Assembly: GCF_023913755.1 (NCBI RefSeq)
Contig: NZ_JAMXBJ010000032.1
Coordinates: 1 to 43,787, forward strand
Reading direction: 5' to 3'
Length of the DNA: 43,787 nucleotides
DNA from: Pseudarthrobacter cellobiosi
Lineage (GTDB): Bacteria > Actinomycetota > Actinomycetes > Actinomycetales > Micrococcaceae
In this document: piece after piece, positions 1 through 8,062 of the stretch
How positions within the stretch are numbered: the first letter of the stretch is position 1
Layout of the letters: the number at the start of each line of letters is the position of its first letter
Program-made: the position numbers and the translations under genes
The notes under the pieces: generated by a model
What the model was told of the DNA's origin: nothing
The model's database searches: none
The model's input: the letters and a program-made list of their open reading frames with translations, nothing else

Positions 1-93
1 AATGGGTTCTAGACAAGCTCCATTTTCCTTGAAAAGACGGGCATTCTCGGTTTAAACCGCCGTCGGCGCCCCGAGCAACATCGGTGGATCAAG

Positions 94-178
94 GCTTAGA
101 CACGAGCCATAGGGGCCCAGCGGTCGCTGAGCGACCTTGTGTGCCCGATGGCCCGCGATGCGCGACTACGCGAAGGTC
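94..178 (+). repeat. Left arm of large inverted repeat
   Basis: It begins GCTTAGACACGA, then AGGGGCC, a hairpin at 122-136 (GGTCGCT, G, AGCGACC), CCCGATG and CCGCGATGCGC. About three quarters of its positions match, by eye, the reverse complement of 375-458. The two arms enclose about 196 bp, so the whole is a dyad element of about 365 bp. It could be a MITE-like or REP-type element, or fold as a long structured RNA; the sequence alone does not decide. Confidence 0.7.
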
Positions 179-192
179 CCCCGCCCCGCTAT

Positions 193-291
193 TGCCGAAA
201 GTTCCGTTCGGCGATCTCCGCCGCGCCGCTACAGCCGACACGTCTGTTCGGGCGCCCTCCACGAGTACCCCCTGCCGAACGTTCCGCTCGG
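193..291 (+). repeat. Pair of 19-nt near-direct repeats inside the dyad element
   Basis: TGCCGAAAGTTCCGTTCGG at 193-211 recurs as TGCCGAACGTTCCGCTCGG at 273-291, with two differences. The first copy, with its flanking C, can form a 6-bp hairpin (GCCGAA with TTCGGC); the second keeps only 4 bp. Function unknown. Confidence 0.6.
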
Positions 292-374
292 GTGCCTGCT
301 GTTCCACGGAGGGAGGTGAGGTGCTTTGTCGGGAGGCGGTCCATCGGGTAGGTGACTTCCGCTCGCCGGAGACG

Positions 375-458
375 GTCCTTCGAAAAGGAGCGCATCGCGG
401 CGCATCGGGACGGAAGCTCGCTCAGCGAGCGAGTGGCCCCTTTGCGTCGTGTCTAAGC
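375..458 (-). repeat. Right arm of large inverted repeat
   Basis: Read on the minus strand it repeats the order of the left arm: GCTTAGACACGA, AGGGGCC, a 15-nt hairpin (416-430), CCCGATG and CCGCGATGCGC, then CGAAGG. Its hairpin is GCTCGCT, one base, AGCGAGC. Compared with the left arm, the second base pair is swapped (G-C against C-G) with pairing kept, a compensatory change that argues for a selected structure. Confidence 0.7.
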
Positions 459-463
459 GACGT

Positions 464-529
464 CGAAGGGCCGGCTGCGGCACCCAAGCCAGCGCAAACA
501 ACGAAGGGTCGGCTCCGGCACCCAACCCA
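464..529 (+). repeat. 28-nt direct repeat with 38-nt period
   Basis: CGAAGGGCCGGCTGCGGCAC at 464 recurs as CGAAGGGTCGGCTCCGGCAC at 502, and both continue CCAASCCA. Three differences occur in 28 positions. It sits 28-93 bases past the ABC-F stop codon on the minus strand. No coding or terminator role is evident. Confidence 0.65.
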
Positions 530-556
530 AGTAGCGCCGGGCTACTCGCGGGCAGG

Positions 557-2383
557 TTATTCGCCGAGGACTTCCAGGGCTTCCATCCATTCGAGTTCGA
601 GGGCTTCGCGGTCGGTGGCGAGGTCCTTGAGTTTTTTGTTCTGGTCGGCGAGGGCGTCGAAGTCGGATGCTGCGGTGCTCTTGACCATCTGGTCGTGAAT
701 CTTCTTTTCTTGCTGTTCCAGTTTGCCCAGCTGGCGCTCGATCCGGTTTTTGGCCTTCCGGGCGTCGCGCTTTTCGGCTTCGGAGGAACCGGAGGCTGCG
801 GGGGCGGAGCTGCCGCTCGGACCGGTGACGGGGTTGCCGCCGCCGGTGATCGTGGAGCCGGCCAGGGCGGATTCGCGCAGTTCGAGGTACTGGTCCACGC
901 CGCGCGGCAGGGCGCGGATCTTGCCGTCGCCCAGCAGGGCCATCTGGTGGTCGGTGACGCGCTCCAGCAGGTAGCGGTCGTGGCTGACCACAACGAGCGT
1001 GCCCGGCCAGCCGTCGAGTACGTCTTCGACGGCGGCGAGGGTGTCGGTGTCGAGGTCGTTGGTGGGCTCATCGAGCATCAGCACGTTCGGCTCCCCCACC
1101 AGCAGGCGCAGGAGCTGGAGGCGCCGGCGCTCACCACCGGAGAGGTCCCGGACCGGGGTCCACTGCTTCTCGTTGGTGAAGCCGAGCTGCTCCACGAGCT
1201 GGCCCGCCGTGAATTCCTTGCCGCCCACGTTGAAGGACCGCTTTTCGCGCTCAATGACTTCGATCACGCGCAGGTCCGAGACGTCGTCGAGCTCTTTGAC
1301 CTCCTGGGTCAGCACGGCGGTGACCACGGTCTTGCCGCGCTTGACCTTGCCGGATGACGGCTCAATTTGGCCGTTGAGGAGTTTCAATAGGGTGGTCTTG
1401 CCGGCGCCGTTGACGCCCACCAGGCCCAGCCGCTCACCGGGGGCAAGCCGCAGGGTGATGTTGTCGAAGAGTTTCTGTCCGGGGTCGCCGCCGAGGAAGT
1501 CGAGCGTGACGTTCTCAAGGTCCAGGACGTCCTTGCCGAGCCGGGCGGTGGCCATCTTGCTCAGGGCTGTGGAGTCACGCGGCTCGGGGACGTCGGCGAT
1601 GAGGGCGTTCGCGGCCTCGATGCGGAATTTCGGCTTGGCCGTGCGGGCCGGAGCGCCGCGGCGCAGCCAGGCGAGTTCCTTTTTCACGAGCATCTGGCGC
1701 TTGCCTTCCATAACATTCGCCGCGCGGTCACGTTCGGCACGGGCCAGCACGTAGGCCGCGTAGCCGCCGTCGAACGGGTCCATGATGCCGTCGTGGATTT
1801 CCCAGGTCTTGGTGCAGACTTCGTCCAGGAACCAGCGGTCGTGGGTGACCACCAGGAAGGCGCCCTGGTTGGCCCGCCACCGGGTCTTCAGGTGCCGGGA
1901 CAGCCAGGCGACACCTTCGACGTCGAGGTGGTTGGTCGGTTCGTCGAGCATGATGACGTCATGGTCCTCGATCAGCAGCTTGGCCAGCGCCACCCGCCGC
2001 TTCTGCCCGCCGGAGAGGGCGTGGACGTTGGCATGCCAGTCGACGTCGGACACCAGGCCGCCCATGACTTCGCGGATCTGGGGGTTGCGGGCCCATTCAT
2101 AGTCGGCCTGGTCGCCGACGATCGCAGCGCCCACCGTGAGGTCGCCGTCGAGCACGTCGCTCTGGTCCAGGTAGCCGATGTTGACTTCGCTGCGCTTGGT
2201 CACCCGGCCCGAGTCCGGGGTGGAGCGCATGGCCAGCAGGCGCATCAGCGTGGACTTGCCGTCGCCGTTCCGGCCCACCATGCCGATCCTGTCACCTTCC
2301 TCGAGTCCGAGGGTGATGCCGTCCAGGACGGTGCGCGTTGCGTACGAAACCGTAAGGTTTTCGCCGCCAAGAAGGTGTGCCAA
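557..2383 (-). CDS. ABC-F family ATPase, Uup-like
   Basis: A soluble protein of 608 residues with two fused ATP-binding cassettes and no membrane segment, as in the ABC-F family, whose members act on ribosomes or nucleic acids rather than in transport. Cassette 1 has Walker A GRNGDGKST (37-45), signature LSGGQ (123-127) and DEPTNHLD (147-154). Cassette 2 has GVNGAGKTT (323-331), LSGGE (414-418) and DEPTNDLD (438-445). The linker carries WLRRGAPARTAK, and the Lys/Glu-rich C-terminal 80 residues look like a coiled coil; both are typical of Uup. The start is TTG at 2383, 39 bp downstream of ispE, so it is probably the last gene of the ksgA-ispE transcript. It could instead be a resistance-type or EttA-like member, but the C-terminal coil favours Uup. 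Confidence 0.93.
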   Translation of the reverse strand: MAHLLGGENLTVSYATRTVLDGITLGLEEGDRIGMVGRNGDGKSTLMRLLAMRSTPDSGRVTKRSEVNIGYLDQSDVLDGDLTVGAAIVGDQADYEWARNPQIREVMGGLVSDVDWHANVHALSGGQKRRVALAKLLIEDHDVIMLDEPTNHLDVEGVAWLSRHLKTRWRANQGAFLVVTHDRWFLDEVCTKTWEIHDGIMDPFDGGYAAYVLARAERDRAANVMEGKRQMLVKKELAWLRRGAPARTAKPKFRIEAANALIADVPEPRDSTALSKMATARLGKDVLDLENVTLDFLGGDPGQKLFDNITLRLAPGERLGLVGVNGAGKTTLLKLLNGQIEPSSGKVKRGKTVVTAVLTQEVKELDDVSDLRVIEVIEREKRSFNVGGKEFTAGQLVEQLGFTNEKQWTPVRDLSGGERRRLQLLRLLVGEPNVLMLDEPTNDLDTDTLAAVEDVLDGWPGTLVVVSHDRYLLERVTDHQMALLGDGKIRALPRGVDQYLELRESALAGSTITGGGNPVTGPSGSSAPAASGSSEAEKRDARKAKNRIERQLGKLEQQEKKIHDQMVKSTAASDFDALADQNKKLKDLATDREALELEWMEALEVLGE

Positions 2384-2422
2384 GAGGGACTGCTTTCTGC
2401 TGCTCAGTAAGGAAGGGGACTC

Positions 2423-3385
2423 TTAAAGGAGAGTATCGGAGATGATGCGCGCGCCGTGCACGGGTCCGTGGACAGGGAATGCCGTCAGCCCGTAGTGCCG
2501 CAGGTCCTCCGCCAGGTTTTCGGCTGCGGCGGGATTGTGGGTCAACAGCGCCACGGTGGGTCCGGAACCGGATACGATTCCGGCCAGGGCGCCGAGCGCT
2601 TCACCTCGTCCCAGCGTATCGCGGAGCGCGGGGGAAAGTTCAATGGAGGCCCGCTGCAGATCGTTCACCAGGACCCGGCTCAGGGCATCGGCGTCACCGC
2701 TCCGCAGCGCCTGCAGGACATTGGGATCCACGGCCGTGGGCTCGGCAACGTCCAGTCCTTCTGCCTCCCGGAGCCGGTCCAGGGTGCGGAAGACCTCGGG
2801 GGTGGGCAGCCCATAGTCCGCCGCCACGAGGACCCAGTCCGTTTGGGCTTTGGCCAGTGCCGGCGAAAGGTCGTCGCCAACGCCAAGCCCGACGGCGGTT
2901 CCGCCGACGAGGGAGAACGGGACGTCGGCACCCAATTCGGCGGCCAGATGTGCCAACTCATCCCGCGACAGCCCGCTGTTCCAGAGCGCGTCGCAGGCCA
3001 GCAGGGTGGCTGCGGCATCGGCCGAGCCTCCGCCCATGCCCCCGGCCACGGGGACCCGCTTGGTGATTTCAAGGTGCACGCCGGTGGAATGCTCGGAGAC
3101 ATCGGCCATGATGGCTGCGGCCTTGTAGGCCAGGTTCTTCTCGTCCAGCGGAATATCCACGCCGTCCAAGTCCAAGGTGCTGTCAGGACTGATGCTGACG
3201 GTGATCCCCGGCATCTCCGTGCTGGTGGCAGCCACTTCCTCATAGAGGGAAACGGCCAGGTACACGCTGGCAACTGAATGGTAGCCGTCAGCGCGCAAGG
3301 GTCCCACGTCCAGGGAAACATTGACCTTGCCGGGCGCCTTCACACGGACCGTCCGTGCGGGAAACTTCCCGGCGGCTGCCTTCAC
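2423..3385 (-). CDS. ispE: 4-diphosphocytidyl-2-C-methyl-D-erythritol kinase
   Basis: Phosphorylates CDP-methylerythritol with ATP in the MEP pathway, which supplies isoprenoid precursors for menaquinone, carotenoids and the undecaprenyl carrier. At 320 residues it is of normal length. It begins with the substrate-binding [11 protein letters not shown] (17-27) and carries the GHMP-kinase ATP loop [14 protein letters not shown] (111-124); the C-terminal region has [11 protein letters not shown]. The GTG start at 3385 overlaps the TGA stop of rsmA by 4 nt (GTGA), so the two are translationally coupled. The rsmA-ispE pair is a conserved actinobacterial arrangement. Confidence 0.97.
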   Translation of the reverse strand: MKAAAGKFPARTVRVKAPGKVNVSLDVGPLRADGYHSVASVYLAVSLYEEVAATSTEMPGITVSISPDSTLDLDGVDIPLDEKNLAYKAAAIMADVSEHSTGVHLEITKRVPVAGGMGGGSADAAATLLACDALWNSGLSRDELAHLAAELGADVPFSLVGGTAVGLGVGDDLSPALAKAQTDWVLVAADYGLPTPEVFRTLDRLREAEGLDVAEPTAVDPNVLQALRSGDADALSRVLVNDLQRASIELSPALRDTLGRGEALGALAGIVSGSGPTVALLTHNPAAAENLAEDLRHYGLTAFPVHGPVHGARIISDTLL

Positions 3386-4254
3386 GACCCGGCCTCGCGG
3401 GCTTCGGCAATCCGGGCGAAGGCGTGGATGTCGATGACTTCGCCCCGGGCCGATGGAGCCACTCCGGCGGCGATGAGGCAGCGCTCGGCCTCGGCTGCGC
3501 CGCCGGCCCAGCCGGCCAGGGCGGCCCGCAGCGTCTTCCGGCGCTGGGCGAAGGCGGCGTCGATCACGGCGAACACCTGCTCACGGGTGGCGGTTGTTTC
3601 AGGCGGTTCCCGCCGGGTGAAGGCCACGAGCCCGGATTGGATCTTCGGCGCAGGCCAGAAGACATTCATGCCGATCACCCCGGCCTTGCGCATGCTGCTG
3701 TACCAGGCCGCCTTGACCGAGGGCACCCCGTAGGTCTTTGATCCTGGCCCCGCGGCAAGCCGGTCAGCCACCTCGTCCTGGACCATCACCAGACCGTGCT
3801 GCAGGCTGGGGAAATGCTGGAGCAGGTGCAGGACCACCGGCACCGCCACGTTGTAGGGCAGGTTCGCCACAATGGCGGTGGGCACAACGGGAAGCGATGT
3901 GACCTTCATGGCGTCCGCCTGGACCAGGTGGAAAGCGCCCGCCGCGTCCGGCCGCCATGCTTTGACGGTTTCCGGCAGCTTTGCCGCCAGGACCGGATCA
4001 ATTTCGACGGCGACCACCGTCTGCGCGGCGTCCAGCAGGCCCAGCGTGAGGGAACCAAGGCCGGGCCCGACTTCCAGCACCGTCTCGGTTGGCCCGATGT
4101 TGGCAACGGAGACGATCCGGCGGATCGTGTTGCCATCGATGACGAAGTTCTGTCCCAGTGTCTTGGTGGGCCGGATACCGATTTCTTCCGCCAGCCGGCG
4201 TATGTCGGAAGCACCGAAGAGGGGTGCGGGCGCGGCGGCAGTCGGTTCAGTCAC
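3382..4254 (-). CDS. rsmA: 16S rRNA (adenine1518/1519-N6)-dimethyltransferase
   Basis: KsgA/RsmA dimethylates two adjacent adenines near the 3' end of 16S rRNA late in 30S assembly. The 290-residue protein shows LGQNF (33-37), the SAM motif EVGPGLGS (61-68), the acidic VEID after strand 2 and the catalytic NLPYN (131-135); the C-terminal helical domain has [12 protein letters not shown]. The start is GTG 4254: TAGGAT lies six bases before it, so translation is probably leaderless. That fits the strong hairpin at 4343-4380 that separates it from rpf. Its stop overlaps the ispE start. Confidence 0.97.
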   Translation of the reverse strand: MTEPTAAAPAPLFGASDIRRLAEEIGIRPTKTLGQNFVIDGNTIRRIVSVANIGPTETVLEVGPGLGSLTLGLLDAAQTVVAVEIDPVLAAKLPETVKAWRPDAAGAFHLVQADAMKVTSLPVVPTAIVANLPYNVAVPVVLHLLQHFPSLQHGLVMVQDEVADRLAAGPGSKTYGVPSVKAAWYSSMRKAGVIGMNVFWPAPKIQSGLVAFTRREPPETTATREQVFAVIDAAFAQRRKTLRAALAGWAGGAAEAERCLIAAGVAPSARGEVIDIHAFARIAEAREAGS

Positions 4255-4260
4255 CTAGGT

Positions 4261-4266
4261 ATCCTA
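4261..4266 (-). promoter_or_regulatory. -10 box for leaderless rsmA
   Basis: TAGGAT on the minus strand, followed by six bases (ACCTAG) and the GTG start at 4254. The spacing fits transcription starting at the start codon. Confidence 0.6.
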
Positions 4267-4342
4267 TCCCGGCCGCCGTGACGGGCCATCCGCTTTCCGC
4301 GCGCATCGTGCGTGTTACGCGGTGTATGTTTCCGCTTAACGG

Positions 4343-4380
4343 CAGCGGCCGGCCCCGGGACAATCCGGGGCCGGCCGCTG
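4343..4380 (-). terminator. Strong hairpin downstream of rpf
   Basis: A perfect 16-bp GC-rich stem (CAGCGGCCGGCCCCGG with its complement) around a 6-nt loop, 59 bases past the rpf stop on the minus strand. No real U-tract follows. It probably ends or attenuates the rpf transcript before the separate rsmA promoter. Confidence 0.75.
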
Positions 4381-4438
4381 TCTTCTGATTGCCTGGCGGC
4401 TGTGGTCAGCTGCCGCCAGCGCAGGTGCTCATTGGTGC

Positions 4439-5614
4439 CTAGCTCGTAGCGGCCCAGCCACAGCCCCACGGCTGCAGGCCACGCTGTGCGTACACGCGGT
4501 TGGCGATGTCGATCTGCTGTGCCTTGGTGGCGAGGCTGGCGTTGGGGGCGTAGGCGCCGCCGCCGGAGCCGATCCAGGTCCGGATGTCGAACTGGAGGCC
4601 GCCGTAGTAGCCGTTGCCCGAGTTGATGGACCAGTTTCCGGTGGACTCACACTGGGCGATCTTGTCCCACATGGCCTCGTTCATCATGGCCGGGGCCGAG
4701 GCGCCGGTGTTCGTTCCGGCGGCGGCTGCGGGCTTTGCCTTGGTGCCTACCGTGACCTTTTCCGTCACGGGCTGGACGGAAACAGTTTCGGAGACCAGCG
4801 TCCGCGAGGCTTCACGGCCGTCAACCATCACCAGTTTGTAGCTCTTATCCACCTTGCCGGCCACGCCGGCCTGGGTGACCTCTTTCTCGCCCTTGAGAAG
4901 CTCAGCGCTCTCAGTGGTCATACTGTCGAAAGCAACATCCTCAGTGGTGGCCGCGGTCTGGCTGGTATCCACCCGGGAGACCTTAACCACCATGTTGTTG
5001 ACCACGTGCGCGTTGCCCGGCTGGGAGGTGCGGTCGTCGACGCCGAGGGTGATGCCGGCGTCCTCCAGCACCTGGGCGACGGTCCCCGCGGTGGTGGTGG
5101 CCGTGGAGGCCTTGCCATCGGCAACGATGCTGACGGTCTTGGGCGTGGAGATGGAGACAAACGATCCGGCCACAGCGAGCTGGGCGTCCTTCGGGACGGA
5201 CACGGAGGAGGAGCTGGCCACTCCGAGTTCGGCGACGAGGCCCGCAACATCCGGCGCCGTGGTGTTGATGGTTTTTTCAGAGCCGTCCAGGCTGACCTTC
5301 ACGGCCTTGGCCATGTTGACGTTGATCACGGTGCCGTTCTCCACTTTGGCGTCCGCCGAGGGCGAGACGCGGTCAGCCGGTTTCAGTTCTACGTTGGCGC
5401 TTTTTACGACCTGGCCCACGGTGCCGCCGAAGGACTGGACCGAAGTCACTTTTCCGTCGACGTTGAGGGTAACGGTTTTGTTATTTCCGACGAAGGCCAC
5501 GAGGCCCAATACCAGCGCACACAGCAGCACCAGTTGGGTGCCCACCTTGATAAAACTGAACTTGCCGTCCGTTGTGAAGAGCTTGACCACGATTGCCCGT
5601 AACTTTAGATCCAT
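4439..5614 (-). CDS. rpfB: Resuscitation-promoting factor (RpfB-like), DUF348-G5-Rpf
   Basis: A secreted or membrane-anchored muralytic enzyme that cleaves peptidoglycan and helps dormant actinobacteria resume growth. In order: a short cytoplasmic start, one hydrophobic segment (LVLLCALVLGLVAFV), three DUF348 repeats (each opening like VTLNVDGK, VKVSLDGS, VSIVADGK), a G5 domain (EDVAFDS to VTEKVTVGT), an Ala/Gly linker and a C-terminal Rpf domain. The Rpf domain has the catalytic Glu in IAQCESTGNW and the YYGGLQF and WGCGW motifs. The reading frame is open to 5692, but the extra N-terminus (MAAQRCPELV...) is unlike the family; ATG 5614 or GTG 5590 are better starts. The gene follows tatD as in the M. 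tuberculosis tatD-rpfB-ksgA-ispE order. Confidence 0.95.
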   Translation of the reverse strand: MDLKLRAIVVKLFTTDGKFSFIKVGTQLVLLCALVLGLVAFVGNNKTVTLNVDGKVTSVQSFGGTVGQVVKSANVELKPADRVSPSADAKVENGTVINVNMAKAVKVSLDGSEKTINTTAPDVAGLVAELGVASSSSVSVPKDAQLAVAGSFVSISTPKTVSIVADGKASTATTTAGTVAQVLEDAGITLGVDDRTSQPGNAHVVNNMVVKVSRVDTSQTAATTEDVAFDSMTTESAELLKGEKEVTQAGVAGKVDKSYKLVMVDGREASRTLVSETVSVQPVTEKVTVGTKAKPAAAAGTNTGASAPAMMNEAMWDKIAQCESTGNWSINSGNGYYGGLQFDIRTWIGSGGGAYAPNASLATKAQQIDIANRVYAQRGLQPWGCGWAATS

Positions 5615-5831
5615 CCGGGCACGGGGAAAAACGCAGTGAAATAGCCGGCGCATGACCCTGGGGACAAGCTCCGGGCACCGTTGCGCCGCCACACTCCGCT
5701 CGGCAGGCAGAGGGCATCAAAGCCCTGCTTGGTCCTGCTGCGAATGAAGTGAAATTATCCGAAGGCCTTCCCCGACCCCGGCTAATAGTTCTCCACTGTA
5801 ACCGTAGCGTTATAAAGCAGCCAAGAAATTT

Positions 5832-5846
5832 ACATACGAGGTATGT
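5832..5846. promoter_or_regulatory. Candidate operator between tatD and rpf
   Basis: A perfect inverted repeat, ACATAC-GAG-GTATGT, about 220 bp upstream of the rpf start and in AT-rich sequence unlike the surrounding GC-rich DNA. It has the shape of a dimeric-regulator site; I do not recognise the regulator. Confidence 0.4.
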
Positions 5847-5873
5847 TGGCCAAGCAATGCGACGAGGCCCAGA

Positions 5874-6776
5874 TCAGTCCCACGATCCGTACGCCCGCAC
5901 GGTATTCTCGCTAATCCGGGTGCAGAGCTCCGCGAGCTCAGTTCCTGTCAATTCGGCCATGGCGCGGACGGTGTACGGCACCACATAACTGGCGTTGGGA
6001 CGGCCGCGGTGCGGATGCGGAGTCAGGAACGGGGCATCCGTTTCCACCAGCACCAGGTCCGGGTCTGCCACCGCCAGCGCGGCGCGGAGGTTAGCCGCAT
6101 TTTTAAAGGTCAGCGTGCCGGCAAAGGACATGTTCCAGCCCGCGGCATTGCAGATCCTGGCGAGCGCCTCATCACCCGAGAAGCAATGAAACACCACCCG
6201 CTCCGGAGCCCCCTCCTCGCGCAGGACCTGCACCACGTCCTCGTGCGCGTCGCGGTCATGGATCTGCAGCGTCAGGTCCAGGCGCTTGGCGATATCGATA
6301 TGCCGCCGGAACGAATAGCGCTGGTGGGCCAGGCCTTCCCCTTCGGTGCGGAAGAAATCAAGGCCGGTCTCGCCGATGGCCCGGATCCGGGGGTGGGCGG
6401 CCAGTTGCTCAATCTCCGCCAGCGCATCCTCCAGCTCGCCGCGTCTGGCATAGTCCGGGGCGTCGTTGGGGTGCAGTGCCACTGCCCCCAGCAACCTGCT
6501 GTCCAGGTCAACGGCGCGGACCGTGAACCGGGAAGACTCCAGATCGCAGCCCACCTGGACGGCCCCCTGCACTCCGACGGCCTGGGCCGCATCCAACGCC
6601 GCGGCGATGCCCACCGGGCTCTCGCCGTCGGGGAAATCCAGGTGCGTATGGTTGTCCATCACAGGGACGGGCAGCGGCTCCGGCGCCGGCGGATAGTCCT
6701 GCCGCGCCTGCCGGCCGGCATCTGCAGAGTCCACCCCGGCGGCACGGTAAGCGGCGGGAATCAGCGAATTGCACAT
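5874..6776 (-). CDS. tatD: TatD family metal-dependent hydrolase
   Basis: TatD proteins are TIM-barrel metallohydrolases with DNase (3'-5' exonuclease) activity. The 300-residue protein has all expected metal ligands: HTH in DNHTHLDF (about 41-48), Glu in IGETGLDFF, His in LQIHDRDAH, His in VVFHCFSG and Asp in VETDAPFLTP. An extra 40 residues precede the barrel. TAGGCT lies six bases before the ATG, and those six bases (TGAGGA) also resemble a Shine-Dalgarno, so this start is well supported. It lies 180 bp upstream of rpf and divergent from the MoxR gene. Confidence 0.95.
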   Translation of the reverse strand: MCNSLIPAAYRAAGVDSADAGRQARQDYPPAPEPLPVPVMDNHTHLDFPDGESPVGIAAALDAAQAVGVQGAVQVGCDLESSRFTVRAVDLDSRLLGAVALHPNDAPDYARRGELEDALAEIEQLAAHPRIRAIGETGLDFFRTEGEGLAHQRYSFRRHIDIAKRLDLTLQIHDRDAHEDVVQVLREEGAPERVVFHCFSGDEALARICNAAGWNMSFAGTLTFKNAANLRAALAVADPDLVLVETDAPFLTPHPHRGRPNASYVVPYTVRAMAELTGTELAELCTRISENTVRAYGSWD

Positions 6777-6782
6777 TCCTCA

Positions 6783-6788
6783 AGCCTA
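6783..6788 (-). promoter_or_regulatory. -10 box upstream of tatD
   Basis: TAGGCT on the minus strand, six bases before the tatD ATG at 6776; suggests a leaderless transcript. Confidence 0.55.
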
Positions 6789-6822
6789 GCGGCGGCGGAT
6801 CCGGCAGAATTCCCGGAACTCT

Positions 6823-6853
6823 CTGTCAGCCAGGGCAGTTGTGTTAGTAGGCT
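6823..6853 (+). promoter_or_regulatory. Possible promoter of the moxR-DUF58-transglutaminase operon
   Basis: CTGTCA (6823-6828), a 19-bp spacer and TAGGCT (6848-6853). This would give a 5' leader of about 80 nt before the ATG at 6940. The spacer is slightly long. Confidence 0.35.
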
Positions 6854-6939
6854 GGTACGAACAGATGCGAACGCCCACCGCCGGGCGAAGGCAGGCCTGC
6901 TGTCCCGTTCCGGGTGATCCCCGGGCTGAAAGGTTGCAG

Positions 6940-8049
6940 ATGGACTCCCACCGCCGCACCGCCGTCAACGCGGTAACCCCTGCCAGCCGGAACTTTACCG
7001 CCGTGACGGAGCAGGCGGGCCATCTCAACGGTCACAAGGCAGCAGCCATGGACGCGGAAGCATTCCACGCGGCCAGCCAGCGGATCCTCGCCTCGATCAA
7101 CACCGTCATTGACGGAAAGTCGGATGCGGCCAGGCTGGCCCTGACGGTGTTGCTGGCCCAGGGCCATCTGCTCCTGGAGGACGTGCCAGGTGTGGGCAAG
7201 ACCCTCCTGGCCAAAACCCTCGCCCGGAGCATTGACTGCACGGTCAGCCGCATCCAGTTCACTCCTGATCTGCTGCCCTCGGATGTGACGGGCGTGTCCA
7301 TCTATAACCAGGCGTCGCGGCTGTTCGAGTTCCGCCCGGGTGCCGTCTTCGCCAACATCGTTATTGGCGATGAAATCAACCGCGCGTCCGCCAAGACCCA
7401 ATCCGCCCTCCTGGAGTGTATGGAGGAACACCAGGTGACCGTGGACGGGGACTCGTACAAACTCGACGAACCCTTCATGGTGGTGGCCACCCAGAACCCG
7501 ATCGAGATGGAAGGCACCTATCCACTCCCCGAGGCCCAGCGCGACCGTTTTATGGCGCGGATTTCCATGGGCTATCCGGACAAGGACTCCGAGATCGAAA
7601 TGCTGGAGACCCATCAGGCAACCTCCCCGTTGGCCAAGGTCTCCGCTGTGGTCACCGCGGCGGACGTCGCAGCGATGATCGCCACGGTCCAACAGGTTTA
7701 CGTCTCCCAGGCCCTCAAGGAATACACCGTCTCAGTAGGCCGCGCAACGCGCGAAAGCCCCCTGCTCCGGCTGGGCGCCAGCCCACGCTCCATGCTCCAG
7801 CTGCTCCGGGCCGCGAAGGCCACGGCGGCGCTGGACGGCCGTGATTTTGTGCTGCCAGACGACGTCGTCAGCGTGGCGGAATCCGTGCTGCTCCACCGGA
7901 TCATCCTGGACCGCAAGGCGGCCGGCGCCGGCGAGACCCCGCACAGCGTCATCCGGGGCATCCTCTCCCGGCTCCCGGTGAACCAGGACCCGGTGAACAA
8001 CCCGGCCCGGTCATCGGCCCCGCCGGCCGGATTGCGCCGGAACCACTAG
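6940..8049 (+). CDS. MoxR family AAA+ ATPase
   Basis: MoxR ATPases act as chaperones, often for proteins encoded beside them. The 369-residue protein has Walker A (PGVGKT, 83-88), Walker B and the AAA_3 core signature (VIGDEINRASAKTQSALLE, about 141-159), sensor 1 in VATQNP and the C-terminal lid with RLGASPRSMLQLLRAAKA. The frame is open from 6841, but ATG 6940 has AAAGG seven bases upstream and begins a typical MoxR N-terminus, so I prefer it. The DUF58 gene follows after 13 bp and the transglutaminase gene overlaps that one, giving the common MoxR-DUF58-transglutaminase operon. Confidence 0.95.
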   Translation: MDSHRRTAVNAVTPASRNFTAVTEQAGHLNGHKAAAMDAEAFHAASQRILASINTVIDGKSDAARLALTVLLAQGHLLLEDVPGVGKTLLAKTLARSIDCTVSRIQFTPDLLPSDVTGVSIYNQASRLFEFRPGAVFANIVIGDEINRASAKTQSALLECMEEHQVTVDGDSYKLDEPFMVVATQNPIEMEGTYPLPEAQRDRFMARISMGYPDKDSEIEMLETHQATSPLAKVSAVVTAADVAAMIATVQQVYVSQALKEYTVSVGRATRESPLLRLGASPRSMLQLLRAAKATAALDGRDFVLPDDVVSVAESVLLHRIILDRKAAGAGETPHSVIRGILSRLPVNQDPVNNPARSSAPPAGLRRNH

Positions 8050-8062
8050 GCAGGGCTGTCAC

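Larger units (their letters stand above)
1..556. other. Non-coding, repeat-rich left-end region
   Basis: No reading frame here looks like a known protein. The open frames on both strands overlap one another and are low-complexity, Arg/Pro/Ser-rich translations of repeats. The stretch holds a large imperfect inverted repeat (arms 94-178 and 375-458), two short hairpins inside those arms, a near-direct repeat (193-211 and 273-291) and a 38-nt-period direct repeat (464-529). It lies downstream of the minus-strand ABC-F gene that ends at 557, so part of it may be transcribed as that gene's 3' end. The first 90 bases show nothing I can name. Confidence 0.7.

Noticed and set aside
84..698. Coding genes in the left-end region, either strand
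   Set aside because: Overlapping open frames of similar length in several phases, all low-complexity, and one runs antisense into the ABC-F gene.
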